Notes: generated by a model not told the origin, from the sequence alone. Positions 9,219 through 18,663 are shown, numbered from the stretch's first letter. The stretch: DNA of 64,000 nucleotides from Dyadobacter sp. CY345 (GCF_021502725.1 NZ_JAKFFS010000002.1:434001-498000), one strand, 5' to 3'. Translations and numbers: made by a program.

Positions 9219-10585
9219 ACATCAAAAGCCGCCTGACGCTACTTTTTACCATGTTGGTTGGCTCCATCATGGCGCTTTTTTGTTTGTCTATCTACTATTT
9301 CTATGATCAATATCGGGAAAAACAGTTTTATTCTTTTCTCAATGAGAGAGGTCAGACGATTGCGCAATTGGTGGAGGCAAGCAAAGGGATAAGTAAGGCG
9401 GATATTGCAAAAATTGAAAAGGAAAATAACACAGTGCTGCTCGATGAAGAGATAACAATCTATGATGGCGCAGACTCGGTGATTTTTAACAGCGGCACTT
9501 TTAACTTCGTTTTAACCCGGCAGATGCTTATTGATGCGCGTAATGGTAAGGAAATTCATACCAAACACGCAAAAAAAGAGGTCATCGTAATCAGGCATAT
9601 TTTACAGGATCACAGAAGACCGTGGGTTGTTGTTGCGATTGCGAATGATCATCTGGGTACGGACCAGCTGAAAAGACTGAGGGAGATTCTATTAATCGGC
9701 TGGTTACTTTCGCTGGTTCTTGTAGGCGTTGCGGGTTGGCAATTTTCAACGGACGCGATCAAACCGGTTTCTGATATCATCGCGCAGGTGAATAATATTT
9801 CTGCCGGAAATTTACATGACAAGGTGACTGTTGGCCGTGAAAAAGATGAACTGGCTCTGCTTGCGCAAACATTTAACCTCATGCTTAACCGTCTGGAAAT
9901 TGCGTTTGTAGCCCAAAAGAATTTTGTTTCACACGCCTCACATGAATTACGGACTCCCTTGGCGCTGATCATGAGTGAGGTGGAAGTAACACTGATGAAA
10001 GCACGAACAACGGGTTATTATGAAGACGCGCTGAAAGGTATACTGCAAGAGGCGAAGGAAATGAACGAACTTGTGAGCAGATTGCTGGAACTCGCGCGAA
10101 CAGAAGAACATGCCTTTCGGGTAACTTTTTCAAAAATACGGATTGACGAAGTATTGTGGCAGGCGCAGGCTTCAATCCAGCAGAAAAATCCTGCATATCA
10201 TGTGCATATCAACTATGGCCAGATTCCCGAAAATGAGGAAGAACTGCTTCGGTATGGCGATGAAAGTCTGCTGAAAACTGCCTTCATGAATTTGATGGAC
10301 AATGCCTGTAAATATTCAGATAATAACACAGTTAACGTTTTTCTGGAAATTGATAGAGACCTGATCAAAATTTCTTTCAAGGACATAGGCACCGGGATTG
10401 CTGCTGCGGAACTACCTTACGTTTTTGACACTTTTTATCGTAGTTCAAAAACAATGAGCAAGGCCGGTTATGGTATTGGCCTGGCACTTACAAAACGCAT
10501 CATAACGATGCAGGGAGCTAGTATTGAAGTCGAATCTACGATCGGGCAGGGAAGTACTTTTATTCTCAAATTTCCTCCATTTTAA
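9215..10585 (+). CDS. Sensor histidine kinase (CusS-like)
   Basis: 456 residues: transmembrane helix 1 at about 8-30, a periplasmic sensor loop (about 31-155), helix 2 at about 157-175, a HAMP linker (about 178-230), a HisKA domain with His243 in ASHELRTP, and an HATPase domain (N-box MDNACKYSD, glycine box GYGIGLAL). It starts within the stop of the response-regulator gene. Domain order and motifs are the same as in the kinase at 41241-42608, but the sensor loops differ, so they probably sense different signals. The partner regulator likely acts on the SulP gene downstream. Confidence 0.92.
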   Translation: MNIKSRLTLLFTMLVGSIMALFCLSIYYFYDQYREKQFYSFLNERGQTIAQLVEASKGISKADIAKIEKENNTVLLDEEITIYDGADSVIFNSGTFNFVLTRQMLIDARNGKEIHTKHAKKEVIVIRHILQDHRRPWVVVAIANDHLGTDQLKRLREILLIGWLLSLVLVGVAGWQFSTDAIKPVSDIIAQVNNISAGNLHDKVTVGREKDELALLAQTFNLMLNRLEIAFVAQKNFVSHASHELRTPLALIMSEVEVTLMKARTTGYYEDALKGILQEAKEMNELVSRLLELARTEEHAFRVTFSKIRIDEVLWQAQASIQQKNPAYHVHINYGQIPENEEELLRYGDESLLKTAFMNLMDNACKYSDNNTVNVFLEIDRDLIKISFKDIGTGIAAAELPYVFDTFYRSSKTMSKAGYGIGLALTKRIITMQGASIEVESTIGQGSTFILKFPPF

Positions 10586-10596
10586 CTCCCAATTCA

Positions 10597-10637
10597 TTTT
10601 AATTTGTTTTTAATTCTGCCTTAATCTGCCTTTAACA
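10597..10637 (+). promoter_or_regulatory. Four 11-bp-phased direct repeats, predicted response-regulator operator
   Basis: TTAA occurs at 10599, 10610, 10621 and 10632, exactly 11 bp apart, within longer similar units (TTTTAATTTG, TTTTAATTCTG, CCTTAATCTG, CCTTTAAC). This is the geometry bound by OmpR/PhoB-type winged-helix regulators. It lies just after the kinase stop and about 105 bp before the SulP start. Regulation of SulP by the adjacent pair is inferred. Confidence 0.6.
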
Positions 10638-10741
10638 AGGTCAGTGGTTTTTTGTATCATAAAATTGCTAGCAAGGCATTTTGTGTTCTGTTGACCGTTG
10701 AATACTTAAATGTGGCGCTTCTGGTCGAACTATCTTAATGG

Positions 10742-12382
10742 ATGGTTTTATTTTTCAATCGATTGGATATGAGATCAGCATCATGGAAACCTGCCGCGGG
10801 TTTCAAAGGATTCTTGGAAAACTGGAAGGATGACCTTCTGTCCGGTTTTCTGGTTTCGCTGATCGCTTTGCCACTAAGTTTGGGAATTGCAGGAGCCAGT
10901 AATTTTCCACCGCTGATGGGAGTTTTGACATCTATTGTCGGAGGTATATTGGTTTCGTTTTTCACGAATTCAGAATTGACAATCAAAGGCCCGGCCGCAG
11001 GGCTGATTGTTGTTTCGGCAGGCGCAGTGGATGAACTCGGTCGTGGGGATGCGGTAGCAGGATGGCATCTTGCGCTTACAGCTATCGTTGTGGCGGGAGT
11101 ATTTCAAATAATTCTGGGGATATTTAAACTGCCCAGGTTTGTTGATTTTTTCCCGTTATCCGTAATCCACGGTGTACTGGCGGCGATCGGGATTATCATT
11201 ATGTCAAAACAAATTCATCTGGCCGTGGGTGTTGCTCCGGTGGAATTGAGCGGTAAAGGACCATTGGAGCTTATTGAAATGGTACCGCACAGCCTGATGA
11301 ATATGGAGTATCATATCGGCATAATTGGCCTGGTTGGTTTGATGATCATGTTTGGATGGCGCTATCTGTCCTTTTCAATTTTTAAGAGAATACCGCCGGC
11401 GATGGCTGTATTGATCGTTTCAATTTGTCTTGGTCGGTTATTTCATCTATTTGAACCAACGTTCAGGGAATTTAGGCCACTGATCAATCCTGGCGAGTTT
11501 TCATTAAAATACAACGCTGATTTTTCAGGAGTGACTGGAAACTTATTTCCGGTTTTTATCAAGTATGTAATAATGTTCGTGCTGTTTGGTAGCCTGGAAT
11601 CATCGCTGACAATAAGGGCCATTGATCTTTTAGACCCATATAAGCGTAAATCTGATCCCAGTCGTGACGTTGTGGCAATAGGGGCGGGTAATATTGTTTC
11701 AGGTTTGTTGGGAGGGTTGCCGATGATTTCGGAAATACTTAGAAGCGCTGCCAATGTGAAGAACGGCGGGAAAACGCGCTGGGCGAATTTATTCCATGGT
11801 GTTTTCCTGCTGGTATTTGTAGTGCTGTTAGTTCCGGTTATAAAAATGGTACCGGTCGCTGCGTTGGCAACCATGCTGATATACATTGGGTTTCGTCTGG
11901 CATCACCATCAGAATTCCAGGATATCTACCACATCGGTAAAGAACAGCTGATCATTTTTCTGGTCACTATCATTGCTACCCTTGGTTCGGATTTACTTAT
12001 TGGAATTTTATGCGGAACCTTGACAAACGTGATTATTCAATTTTGTTATGGAGTTAAATTTTCAAACATTTTTACGCCAAAAATTGAAATTGAGGCACTG
12101 GGAAATACTTTTTATATAAAAGTCCTGAGAGCCGCCGTTTTTACAAATTACCTTACCCTTAAAAGAACACTGGAAAGACTGCCAAAAGGGGAAAATATTA
12201 TAGTTGACTTATCCGAAGCGACTTATGTTGACCACACGGTAATGGAAAATATAACCCGTTTTAAATGCAATTACGAACAGATAGGCGGGAAAATAGAATT
12301 GATAGGATTTGAAAATTATCAGGCGCTGTCAGATCATCCGCTGGCAGCCAGAAAGAATCAATGCTTAACTGTAATAGGTTAA
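10742..12382 (+). CDS. SulP family anion transporter with STAS domain
   Basis: 546-residue inner-membrane protein with about 12 hydrophobic segments from residue 30 on. The SulP signature is near the N-terminus (LSGFLVSLIALPLSLGIAGAS) and the GPAAGLIVV motif near residue 80. The C-terminal ~95 residues form a cytoplasmic STAS domain (ENIIVDLSEATYVDHTVMEN). Family members move sulfate, bicarbonate or other anions; in Bacteroidetes many are annotated as sulfate transporters without evidence, and the substrate cannot be read from sequence. An alternative ATG at 10769 would shorten it by nine residues. It is preceded by the phased repeats above and followed by a terminator. Confidence 0.88.
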   Translation: MVLFFNRLDMRSASWKPAAGFKGFLENWKDDLLSGFLVSLIALPLSLGIAGASNFPPLMGVLTSIVGGILVSFFTNSELTIKGPAAGLIVVSAGAVDELGRGDAVAGWHLALTAIVVAGVFQIILGIFKLPRFVDFFPLSVIHGVLAAIGIIIMSKQIHLAVGVAPVELSGKGPLELIEMVPHSLMNMEYHIGIIGLVGLMIMFGWRYLSFSIFKRIPPAMAVLIVSICLGRLFHLFEPTFREFRPLINPGEFSLKYNADFSGVTGNLFPVFIKYVIMFVLFGSLESSLTIRAIDLLDPYKRKSDPSRDVVAIGAGNIVSGLLGGLPMISEILRSAANVKNGGKTRWANLFHGVFLLVFVVLLVPVIKMVPVAALATMLIYIGFRLASPSEFQDIYHIGKEQLIIFLVTIIATLGSDLLIGILCGTLTNVIIQFCYGVKFSNIFTPKIEIEALGNTFYIKVLRAAVFTNYLTLKRTLERLPKGENIIVDLSEATYVDHTVMENITRFKCNYEQIGGKIELIGFENYQALSDHPLAARKNQCLTVIG

Positions 12383-12404
12383 ATTGAGAGGTGAGTAGTA
12401 AGAC

Positions 12405-12440
12405 AAAAAATGGCCTTCGATTTTCGAGGGCCATTTTTTT
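12405..12440. terminator. Bidirectional terminator between SulP and MscS genes
   Basis: Stem AAAAAATGGCC(T)TCGA / TCGAGGGCCATTTTTT with a TTTT loop and one wobble pair, flanked by A and T tracts. It lies between convergent genes, and its right arm touches the MscS stop codon. Confidence 0.88.
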
Positions 12441-13527
12441 ATGGGTTACTAAAATTATTTGATATTCCCGGCTGATCATGTTTCTTATCTTCGATCAACA
12501 AACCTGGTAGCGATTCCGGATATTCTTCCCGGATAAATTCTATTATTTTTTCTCTGACCAGACAACGAAGATCGAATGCCTGTGAAGAATTTCTCGCCGA
12601 CATTAGCGCGCGGATAACCATAAATTGTGCTTGTGTATCCGTTACCTGCAACGCCCAGGATTTTCCATCCCACAATGGCGTATTCAGCAGGATATTGTGA
12701 AGTTTTTCCCGAAGTTTTTCTACCGGAGTCTGGTAGTTGAGATTAAAAAATGCAGTACCAATTAAGCTGCTGTCGTTGCGGGTCCAGTTTTGAAACGGTT
12801 TTTCAATAAAATAGGTAATCGGCAATATCAATCTTCGAAGATCCCAGATATTAACGACCACGTAGGTCAGATTAATTTCTTCGATCCTTCCCCATTCTCC
12901 TTCTACAATAACAACATCATCAATTTTGATAGGTTGTGTGAATGCAATCTGGATCCCGGCTAATAAATTTCCCAACGACTTCTGCGCCGCAAAACCAATA
13001 ATAACACTAAAAATACCAGCAGACGTAAGAATCCCGACGCCGTACTGCCGAACACTATCGAAACTTAAAAGCAGGATAGAAACGCCGAAGACAATAATCA
13101 GGATAATGAACATTCTTTTTACAAATTTTATTTTTGTAAAAAGTTTCCGCGCATCGTTATTGTCAGGTTGATCAAAATCCAGTTTGCCTATTAGTATTTT
13201 TTCGATAATAATGACAACACGTGTCATCAGCCAGGTGCTGACGGCAATCAGTGCAATTTTACTAATAGCATGGGTAAATCCGTATCTCGGATGCGATAAA
13301 ATATATGTTTTTGTGATCAGCGTAATGATCAGCAGCGGTATAAAAAAATAAAGAACACTTGTTTGATTCTCATGAATAGCCCTGATAATTGGCCAGTCTT
13401 TTTTTCTTGCTGTTATGGAAATTGCTTTTATTACAATTGCACTCAATACCAAGCCTGCCAAACCCGCAACCAGGATGATCAGCCATGGCGAGTTCTTGTA
13501 ATCCAGTAGTTCCAGAAATTCATTCAT
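12439..13527 (-). CDS. Small-conductance mechanosensitive channel family protein (MscS)
   Basis: 362 residues. Hydrophobic segments lie at about 17-36, 58-76, 85-106 and 143-162, followed by the MscS pore helix region (GILTSAGIFSVIIGFAAQKSLGN, split by Gly and Ala as in TM3) and the beta domain that starts IKIDDVVIVEGEWGRIEEI. The C-terminal alpha/beta domain is present and complete. By family it is an inner-membrane channel that opens on osmotic downshock; the extra N-terminal helices compared with E. coli MscS are common. The DUF1460 gene ends only 3 bp upstream, so the two are probably co-transcribed. Confidence 0.9.
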   Translation of the reverse strand: MNEFLELLDYKNSPWLIILVAGLAGLVLSAIVIKAISITARKKDWPIIRAIHENQTSVLYFFIPLLIITLITKTYILSHPRYGFTHAISKIALIAVSTWLMTRVVIIIEKILIGKLDFDQPDNNDARKLFTKIKFVKRMFIILIIVFGVSILLLSFDSVRQYGVGILTSAGIFSVIIGFAAQKSLGNLLAGIQIAFTQPIKIDDVVIVEGEWGRIEEINLTYVVVNIWDLRRLILPITYFIEKPFQNWTRNDSSLIGTAFFNLNYQTPVEKLREKLHNILLNTPLWDGKSWALQVTDTQAQFMVIRALMSARNSSQAFDLRCLVREKIIEFIREEYPESLPGLLIEDKKHDQPGISNNFSNP

Positions 13528-13530
13528 TGT

Positions 13531-14394
13531 TTATTGTTCAGTCATGCGTGCCACGATCATCCCTGTGTGCTTGGGAACGGATGCAACATATTCAGCCAGC
13601 GGCAAGGATGATAAAATAACTTTTTTGCCTGCAAGCGAAGCGTGGAGTAGGTATGCCCGGCTGCCTATTTTTGTGATTATACCCATATGATTGCAGTCAA
13701 GCCCTTCCACAGATGAAGTGAAAGCCACTATATCACCATCTCTCAGAAGCGGTTCAGCTTTTTGTAAAGCTGCTTTCGGAATGTAAGAATGTTCCCTGCT
13801 GTTGATAATACTTTCCTGTTCTTTTATTTTCTCCCAAACCTCTGTCGCATCCAGCGCCGGATAAAAATTTGCATGCGTACTCATGAAATTAATTTCCTTT
13901 TTTAAAGGTACACCGCCGACCTTTTCAGTGATATCTTCCAGTAAGCCACGTTTTTCATTTTCATACATCCAATCGAAAACGTAGTGCAAACGGGACGGAT
14001 ATCCGTCGATAACACCGTTACGATAACGGATTTTGGTAAGTTCGGTTTTGTAACCTTCATAATTAAGGTTTTCGTTTTTAGAAATCGCCAGCGCCAGTGA
14101 ATTTTCCACGAGTGTAGTACAATCCAGCCCGTCGAATCTGCAAACAAGTTTTTCAGTCGGATTACCTTCCAGCGTGCTTGCAACATAAGGAGTCCCTAGA
14201 AAAGATTCAGCCATTCTTAAAACCTGCGTGCCTAAATCGCCATTACCAGGAAGTTCCATTTTCTGCGCAAAAACCTTTTGCGGCGTTGACTGCGCCTGGG
14301 AATTTTGCGTTGAAAGAATAAAAAGGGAAAACGCCACTACGGATAAAATGGCGATATTTATTTTCATTGCAGGTAATGATTTACCGCTGTTCAT
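13531..14394 (-). CDS. DUF1460 protein (NlpC/P60-like amidase fold), secreted
   Basis: 287 residues with an N-terminal signal peptide; ATG 14367 (residue 10) is an alternative start that leaves a more compact signal. The mature part fits DUF1460, annotated as N-acetylmuramoyl-L-alanine amidase-like. It has LGTPYVASTLEG near 66-77, the RFDGLDCTTLVENSLAL block with the probable catalytic Cys, and a later GLDCNHMGI block with a conserved His, a typical Cys/His arrangement of papain-like peptidoglycan hydrolases. Substrate and exact cleavage site are unknown. It is upstream of and nearly touching the MscS gene, which suggests a shared role in envelope or osmotic homeostasis (inference). Confidence 0.83.
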   Translation of the reverse strand: MNSGKSLPAMKINIAILSVVAFSLFILSTQNSQAQSTPQKVFAQKMELPGNGDLGTQVLRMAESFLGTPYVASTLEGNPTEKLVCRFDGLDCTTLVENSLALAISKNENLNYEGYKTELTKIRYRNGVIDGYPSRLHYVFDWMYENEKRGLLEDITEKVGGVPLKKEINFMSTHANFYPALDATEVWEKIKEQESIINSREHSYIPKAALQKAEPLLRDGDIVAFTSSVEGLDCNHMGIITKIGSRAYLLHASLAGKKVILSSLPLAEYVASVPKHTGMIVARMTEQ

Positions 14395-14562
14395 AACGTG
14401 ATAACCTTTATAATATAATGAATTGAGAACAAGATATTAAAATGTGTGCCATTTGACGCATTAGAACGCGAAAATGATCATTTTTATGACTGCCAGGACA
14501 AATTTATTCACATTTTAGAAATATCATTACTTATTTGATCGGAGGTGATCATTTTACAGTTT

Positions 14563-16551
14563 TCATTTTTGAACAAAAGCTTCGGGCAACTCGTCATTTT
14601 CTTTAACGGTTTCATGGACCGGGAAAAAGAAGGCAGACCCATGATGGAAAAATTGCCATGAAAGATTTCCTAACAAACTCTTCACCTCACTAAATTTCGC
14701 ATTCCTGGATTTTAAAGCAAATGCAATGGACAACCCGAAGCTTACCACCACGTTCATGATTCCAATACATGTAATTCCAATTACGGAATTAATCCAAAGA
14801 TCGGTAGAAATTTGACTATTTAAACCAGCAAAAGCAATACCAAAATTTCCCGAAGCAAAAGTAATATGACGGATGTCCAGAGGTAAGCCAAAAGTGAATC
14901 CGATCGCACTCGTGGAGCCGAGGAAAACCCCAAGTGCAAAATTGCCAGCAAGCGCGCCGAAATTATGTTCGAAATAAGTTGCCGCCCGGTTTAATCTTTT
15001 TTGCCCCAACAAGCGGATTAATCTCGGATGGTTGACAAGTCGCAGGGAGAATTTATTATAGATCCATTTATTCTCATAATACCCGGCAATCAGTCCTGAT
15101 ATCATCAGGTACACACCGGCTAGCGCAGCATGAGGAATTGCCAGACTTTCCCAGGCATTCAGTTCTCCGATTAATTTATGTGCTTTGGCAGGGTCTGCAA
15201 TATGAAATCCGTTAAAATAAAAGTAAAGCCAATCCAGTCCGTAAGCGACCGGAAAAGCGATCGACGCGTTTCCTACAAGCGAAATAAACTGGCTTCGCAC
15301 GAGCCTTATAAGAAGCTCCGTCGTCGTTTCCAGCCAATTTGGATTTTGTCCGTTATTGCTGAGATTCGCTGCAATTGTCGAAGCGGTCATCGCTGGCTGT
15401 TTGGTTGCAATGGTAAATCCAAGAATATGGATGATCATGAAACCAATCGAATAATTCAGACTGTAAAAAAACGCTTCCCAGAAAATCGGTAAATGCTGGA
15501 AATATAACCGCGTTTTATTACAGCAAAGCAAACCAACAATGACGCCGCCGCCAAGTGCTTTTCTGAATAATCTCCAATATCCCGACCTGTCCGAGGAAAT
15601 ATAATGCTCCCCTGTTTTCGACGTATTTTCAATTACCTTAAACGTCAGTAATTGCAGATTGATCGAAAAATGTTTCCGGAGACTATACTTTGTATTTTCT
15701 GCATAAACAAATTCTTTAAAAAGATCGGTAACAATCTCCCACTGCCGCTGTTTTCCATCTGTCTGAAGCAGTTCGAGCAATTGCGACAAACGTTTCAGAT
15801 ATTGTTCCAGCTGCCGCATCATATAGGTCAGCTGAAGACTGATGCCGAAAACGTCTTTATGTTTATATATGTAATTAACCTGCGTCTTACACTGACTGAT
15901 CATGACTAAAATGTGCTTGTAGTCACTGTCGCGGCCTTCTTCGCTGTAATTATATTGATTTAATGTCTTTTCCACGTACAGCATCACTTCCCTGTTCAAA
16001 CCCAGAAATGGGGAATCCAGATCGTCAATTCTTGGAATTTTTGATACTACTTCCGGTTCAATTCCTAAATTGGCAGCACGCTGTGCAAGTACAAGAATGG
16101 AGTTTAATAGCTCGCGTTCAATATATTCTGACAATGCAGGGCTAATTTCGCGGAAAATGTCAGCAAAGAAATTACTCCAGCTTTCGTCTGGAATTGCCTG
16201 TACCCAATGATAATCTTTTTTGTTATCGAAAAAATTATTGAACTGTGTCCGTAATTCAACAGGATCATCAACCGGGGGAAGAAATTTATAACTTAATCTT
16301 GTAGAGGCATCAGAAAAAAAACCTTTGTTAGAGCCTATTTCAGCTTCGGTCAGAAGCGATACGAATTTGGTGGATAAAAGAATAGAATAAATTTGTTCAG
16401 CCAAAAGATCTTTCTCCCTTCGATCCAATAGAATGCCTTCCAGAATTTCTTCAAAAGGCTTATTATTCGTATTCGCTTTGTATGAACTTCGGATAATCTC
16501 TATAAATTTTCCGAAATAATTTAGACGGCTTTGGATAGAAACGCTGGTCAT
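14563..16551 (-). CDS. Membrane protein of the so-called site-specific recombinase (Gcr, PF10136) family
   Basis: 662 residues. The N-terminal ~330 are soluble and helical. The remainder has several hydrophobic helices, with the typical family block ALGGGVIVGLLCCNKT, WEAFFYSLNYSIGFMIIH and TKQPAMTASTIA (about 333-400). The C-terminus continues with NFALGVFLGSTSAIGFTFGLPLDIRHITFASG, read here as two adjacent pieces, and a last membrane helix. The family is called site-specific recombinase after a Neisseria gene, but no tyrosine or serine recombinase catalytic motif is visible, and the topology argues for a membrane protein of unknown role. A decayed coding segment ends 13 bp upstream of the start. 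Confidence 0.8.
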   Translation of the reverse strand: MTSVSIQSRLNYFGKFIEIIRSSYKANTNNKPFEEILEGILLDRREKDLLAEQIYSILLSTKFVSLLTEAEIGSNKGFFSDASTRLSYKFLPPVDDPVELRTQFNNFFDNKKDYHWVQAIPDESWSNFFADIFREISPALSEYIERELLNSILVLAQRAANLGIEPEVVSKIPRIDDLDSPFLGLNREVMLYVEKTLNQYNYSEEGRDSDYKHILVMISQCKTQVNYIYKHKDVFGISLQLTYMMRQLEQYLKRLSQLLELLQTDGKQRQWEIVTDLFKEFVYAENTKYSLRKHFSINLQLLTFKVIENTSKTGEHYISSDRSGYWRLFRKALGGGVIVGLLCCNKTRLYFQHLPIFWEAFFYSLNYSIGFMIIHILGFTIATKQPAMTASTIAANLSNNGQNPNWLETTTELLIRLVRSQFISLVGNASIAFPVAYGLDWLYFYFNGFHIADPAKAHKLIGELNAWESLAIPHAALAGVYLMISGLIAGYYENKWIYNKFSLRLVNHPRLIRLLGQKRLNRAATYFEHNFGALAGNFALGVFLGSTSAIGFTFGLPLDIRHITFASGNFGIAFAGLNSQISTDLWINSVIGITCIGIMNVVVSFGLSIAFALKSRNAKFSEVKSLLGNLSWQFFHHGSAFFFPVHETVKENDELPEAFVQK

Positions 16552-16564
16552 ATAATATTAAAAG

Positions 16565-16738
16565 TTAAGCGTTTACATTGAGTAAGATGCGTTTCTGCCA
16601 AAGCGGATTCCGGAAATAAGAACCGTATTGTTCTTTTATTGATTTCAATAATTTCTGTATTGGTGAATAATTGGCGTCACGATAATTAACATGCCCTTCA
16701 AGTAAATTTAGACATTCTTTCGGAACAGACTGGTAGTG
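16565..16738 (-). pseudogene. Coding remnant: 57 codons without a start
   Basis: On the minus strand an open segment runs from after a stop at 16741-16739 to TAA at 16567-16565. It contains no ATG or GTG and only one internal TTG. The peptide looks like a natural protein C-terminus (NYRDANYSPIQKLLKSI, then QYGSYFRNPLWQKRI and LLNVNA) with normal residue balance. I do not recognise the family. It is best read as the tail of a gene whose 5' part was lost; a small gene with a rare start codon is the alternative. It lies in the 309-bp gap between the GH13 gene and the recombinase-family gene. Confidence 0.4.
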
Positions 16739-16802
16739 CTACCTAATTGTGCAAAATTGTGTTGGTATAATTCAAATGTGTTTCTATAAAGTCGAATATA
16801 AG

Positions 16803-16845
16803 AAAAGGCAAAGTCGAGATACTTCCCAACGACTTTGCCTTTTTG
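16803..16845 (-). terminator. Intrinsic terminator after the GH13 gene
   Basis: Stem AAAAGGCAAAGTCG (16803-16816) with CGACTTTGCCTTTT (16830-16843), 13-nt loop. Read on the minus strand it follows the GH13 stop at 16861 and ends in a T-rich tail. Apart from this and the coding remnant, the 16552-16860 gap shows only a short direct repeat AATTGTG at 16745 and 16754. Confidence 0.82.
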
Positions 16846-16860
16846 AGAAAATATTCCCGA

Positions 16861-18597
16861 CTACTTTTCTACAATCTCATAAACATAGACTGAATTCGGC
16901 GGCAGCGTTACTGGAATACCCGTCGACGTGATCTCGGAAGTTCTGATGTTCGGCGTTAATATGAGCATCGGAAAAACCTGTTTCATCGTGTATGAACTGG
17001 TAGCACCCAATTTTAAACTATCCGTCCAGGCATTTTCGGGAATGCGAATGTTCGTGTGAATTGTACGTTCCAGATCAAAATTGTAAAAGAAAAGCAGTTT
17101 TTGATTCTCCGTGTATCGCAGATAACTGTAAACCCTGGTCTTATCATAATCGGCACTTTGTCCGTCAATGTTGATATACTGCAAATCATAAAAACCACCA
17201 GCATAAACAGCTTCATTCTGCGTTACAAACTTATTAAGTCTTTCATAAAATGCCCGGAGTTTCTGCTGGTCTGTATTTAATTTTTCGAGATTATATTTAC
17301 CTCCATTCACATATTGCTGAAATTCTGTTACGCCCCAATAATCAAAAATAGTGGTACGTCCGTCTTCACCCTGAAAACCTTCCGAAGTTACAGGATTTAC
17401 GCCAAGTTCTTGTCCAAAATAGATCATGAGCGGACCGGTATGCAACGTCGCACTCAATGTCATCGCCGGGACAGCAACCCACGGATCTCCCGCAAAATAT
17501 CTGGAAGCAATTCGTTGTTCGTCATGATTTTCAAGAAAACGCAGCATGTTTTCGGCGATATCACCGGATTCCTGCTGCCAGATCCTGGTGATATCTTCCA
17601 CGCTTCCGTTGCCTTCCATCAAATGTCTGAGCGAATTATACAAACCCACCTTGTCATACAGATAAGCGAATTTTCCGTTTTTAATATAATTGTGATACTC
17701 AGCCGGATTGTAAATTTCAGCTATGAAAATAATATCCGGATTGACTTTCTGGATTTCCGGTATCACCCAGCCCCAGAATTCAACCGGTACCATTTCCGCC
17801 ATATCGCAGCGGAAACCGTCAACACCTTTTTCAGTCCAGTAACGAAGTATATCATACATTTTCACCCAGGTAGATGGAATCGGATCAAAATACGTTTTCC
17901 GGCCGTTCAGATAATCGACACCATAATTGAGTTTAATCGTTTCATACCAGTCATATTGACTAGGTTGTGCCTTAAAAACATCATTTCCAGTTGCCTTAGC
18001 CGGACTTTCGTAATAGGGAGCCACTACATTTACCGGAGGCTTATGGCCTTCCGGAACAATAAAATCCTGATTAGGGATGTAATAAAAATTATTGTCAGGC
18101 TTAAAAGAAACATAAACGTCATCATCTTCGCCAAAATCCCTGATCCCAGCCGGTTTTACTTCTGAATGATACTGACGGGCAACATGATTTGGAATAAAAT
18201 CGATAATGGCTTTCAAACCATTTTGGTGCGTTCTGGAAATTAATGCTTCGAATTCCTGCATCCGGTTTGGTATTTCAACGGCCAGGTCCGGATCTACGTC
18301 ATAATAATCTTTCACCGCATAAGGCGACCCAGCCATACCTTTGACAATAAGCGGATGATCCTGTAAAATGCCGAAACTGCTATAATCGGTTAGGGTCGCA
18401 TGTTCAATAATACCAGTATACCATACATGGGTTATCCCAAGATTTTTTATGGAATCCAGCGCTACGTCGGTGATGTCATTAAATTTCCCGGACCCATTTT
18501 CTTCAATAGTTCCGTATATTTTATTGGTCGTGTTCTGATTACCAAATAATCTCGTGAAAATCTGATAGACGACAAATTTATCGCGGTTGACAGGCAT
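16861..18597 (-). CDS. GH13 alpha-amylase family enzyme, cytoplasmic
   Basis: Starch/maltodextrin-type glycoside hydrolase or transferase. With the ATG at 18597 as start (an upstream GTG at 18624 would add nine residues) the protein has 578 residues and no signal peptide. All GH13 regions are visible: DFIPNHV (region I), GFRCDMAEM with nucleophile Asp265 (region II), FIAEIY with acid/base Glu294 (region III) and FLENHDEQR with Asp359 (region IV). A C-terminal beta domain follows. It is divergent from pgmB and the GH65 phosphorylase, with a dyad operator between them, so it probably supplies maltose or short alpha-glucans to that pathway. The exact specificity cannot be read from the motifs. 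Confidence 0.88.
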   Translation of the reverse strand: MPVNRDKFVVYQIFTRLFGNQNTTNKIYGTIEENGSGKFNDITDVALDSIKNLGITHVWYTGIIEHATLTDYSSFGILQDHPLIVKGMAGSPYAVKDYYDVDPDLAVEIPNRMQEFEALISRTHQNGLKAIIDFIPNHVARQYHSEVKPAGIRDFGEDDDVYVSFKPDNNFYYIPNQDFIVPEGHKPPVNVVAPYYESPAKATGNDVFKAQPSQYDWYETIKLNYGVDYLNGRKTYFDPIPSTWVKMYDILRYWTEKGVDGFRCDMAEMVPVEFWGWVIPEIQKVNPDIIFIAEIYNPAEYHNYIKNGKFAYLYDKVGLYNSLRHLMEGNGSVEDITRIWQQESGDIAENMLRFLENHDEQRIASRYFAGDPWVAVPAMTLSATLHTGPLMIYFGQELGVNPVTSEGFQGEDGRTTIFDYWGVTEFQQYVNGGKYNLEKLNTDQQKLRAFYERLNKFVTQNEAVYAGGFYDLQYINIDGQSADYDKTRVYSYLRYTENQKLLFFYNFDLERTIHTNIRIPENAWTDSLKLGATSSYTMKQVFPMLILTPNIRTSEITSTGIPVTLPPNSVYVYEIVEK

Positions 18598-18663
18598 AAT
18601 TCGTTTCTGTGTTATTTTAGACACATATTACAAATGGATTGATAATTTATAACATGCTAATGA

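Noticed and set aside
14434-14451. TGGCAC on the minus strand upstream of the DUF1460 gene, a possible sigma-54 promoter
   Set aside because: The -12 word is TTAA rather than TTGC; the spacing fits but the match is too weak to call.
14471-14484. Perfect 14-bp palindrome AAAATGATCATTTT
   Set aside because: AT-rich palindromes of this size arise by chance; only a half-match recurs nearby at 14543.
17314-18165. Long plus-strand open frame (283 codons) opposite the GH13 gene
   Set aside because: It is antisense to all four GH13 catalytic regions, has an unnatural composition rich in Ile, Arg and Phe, and no recognisable motif.
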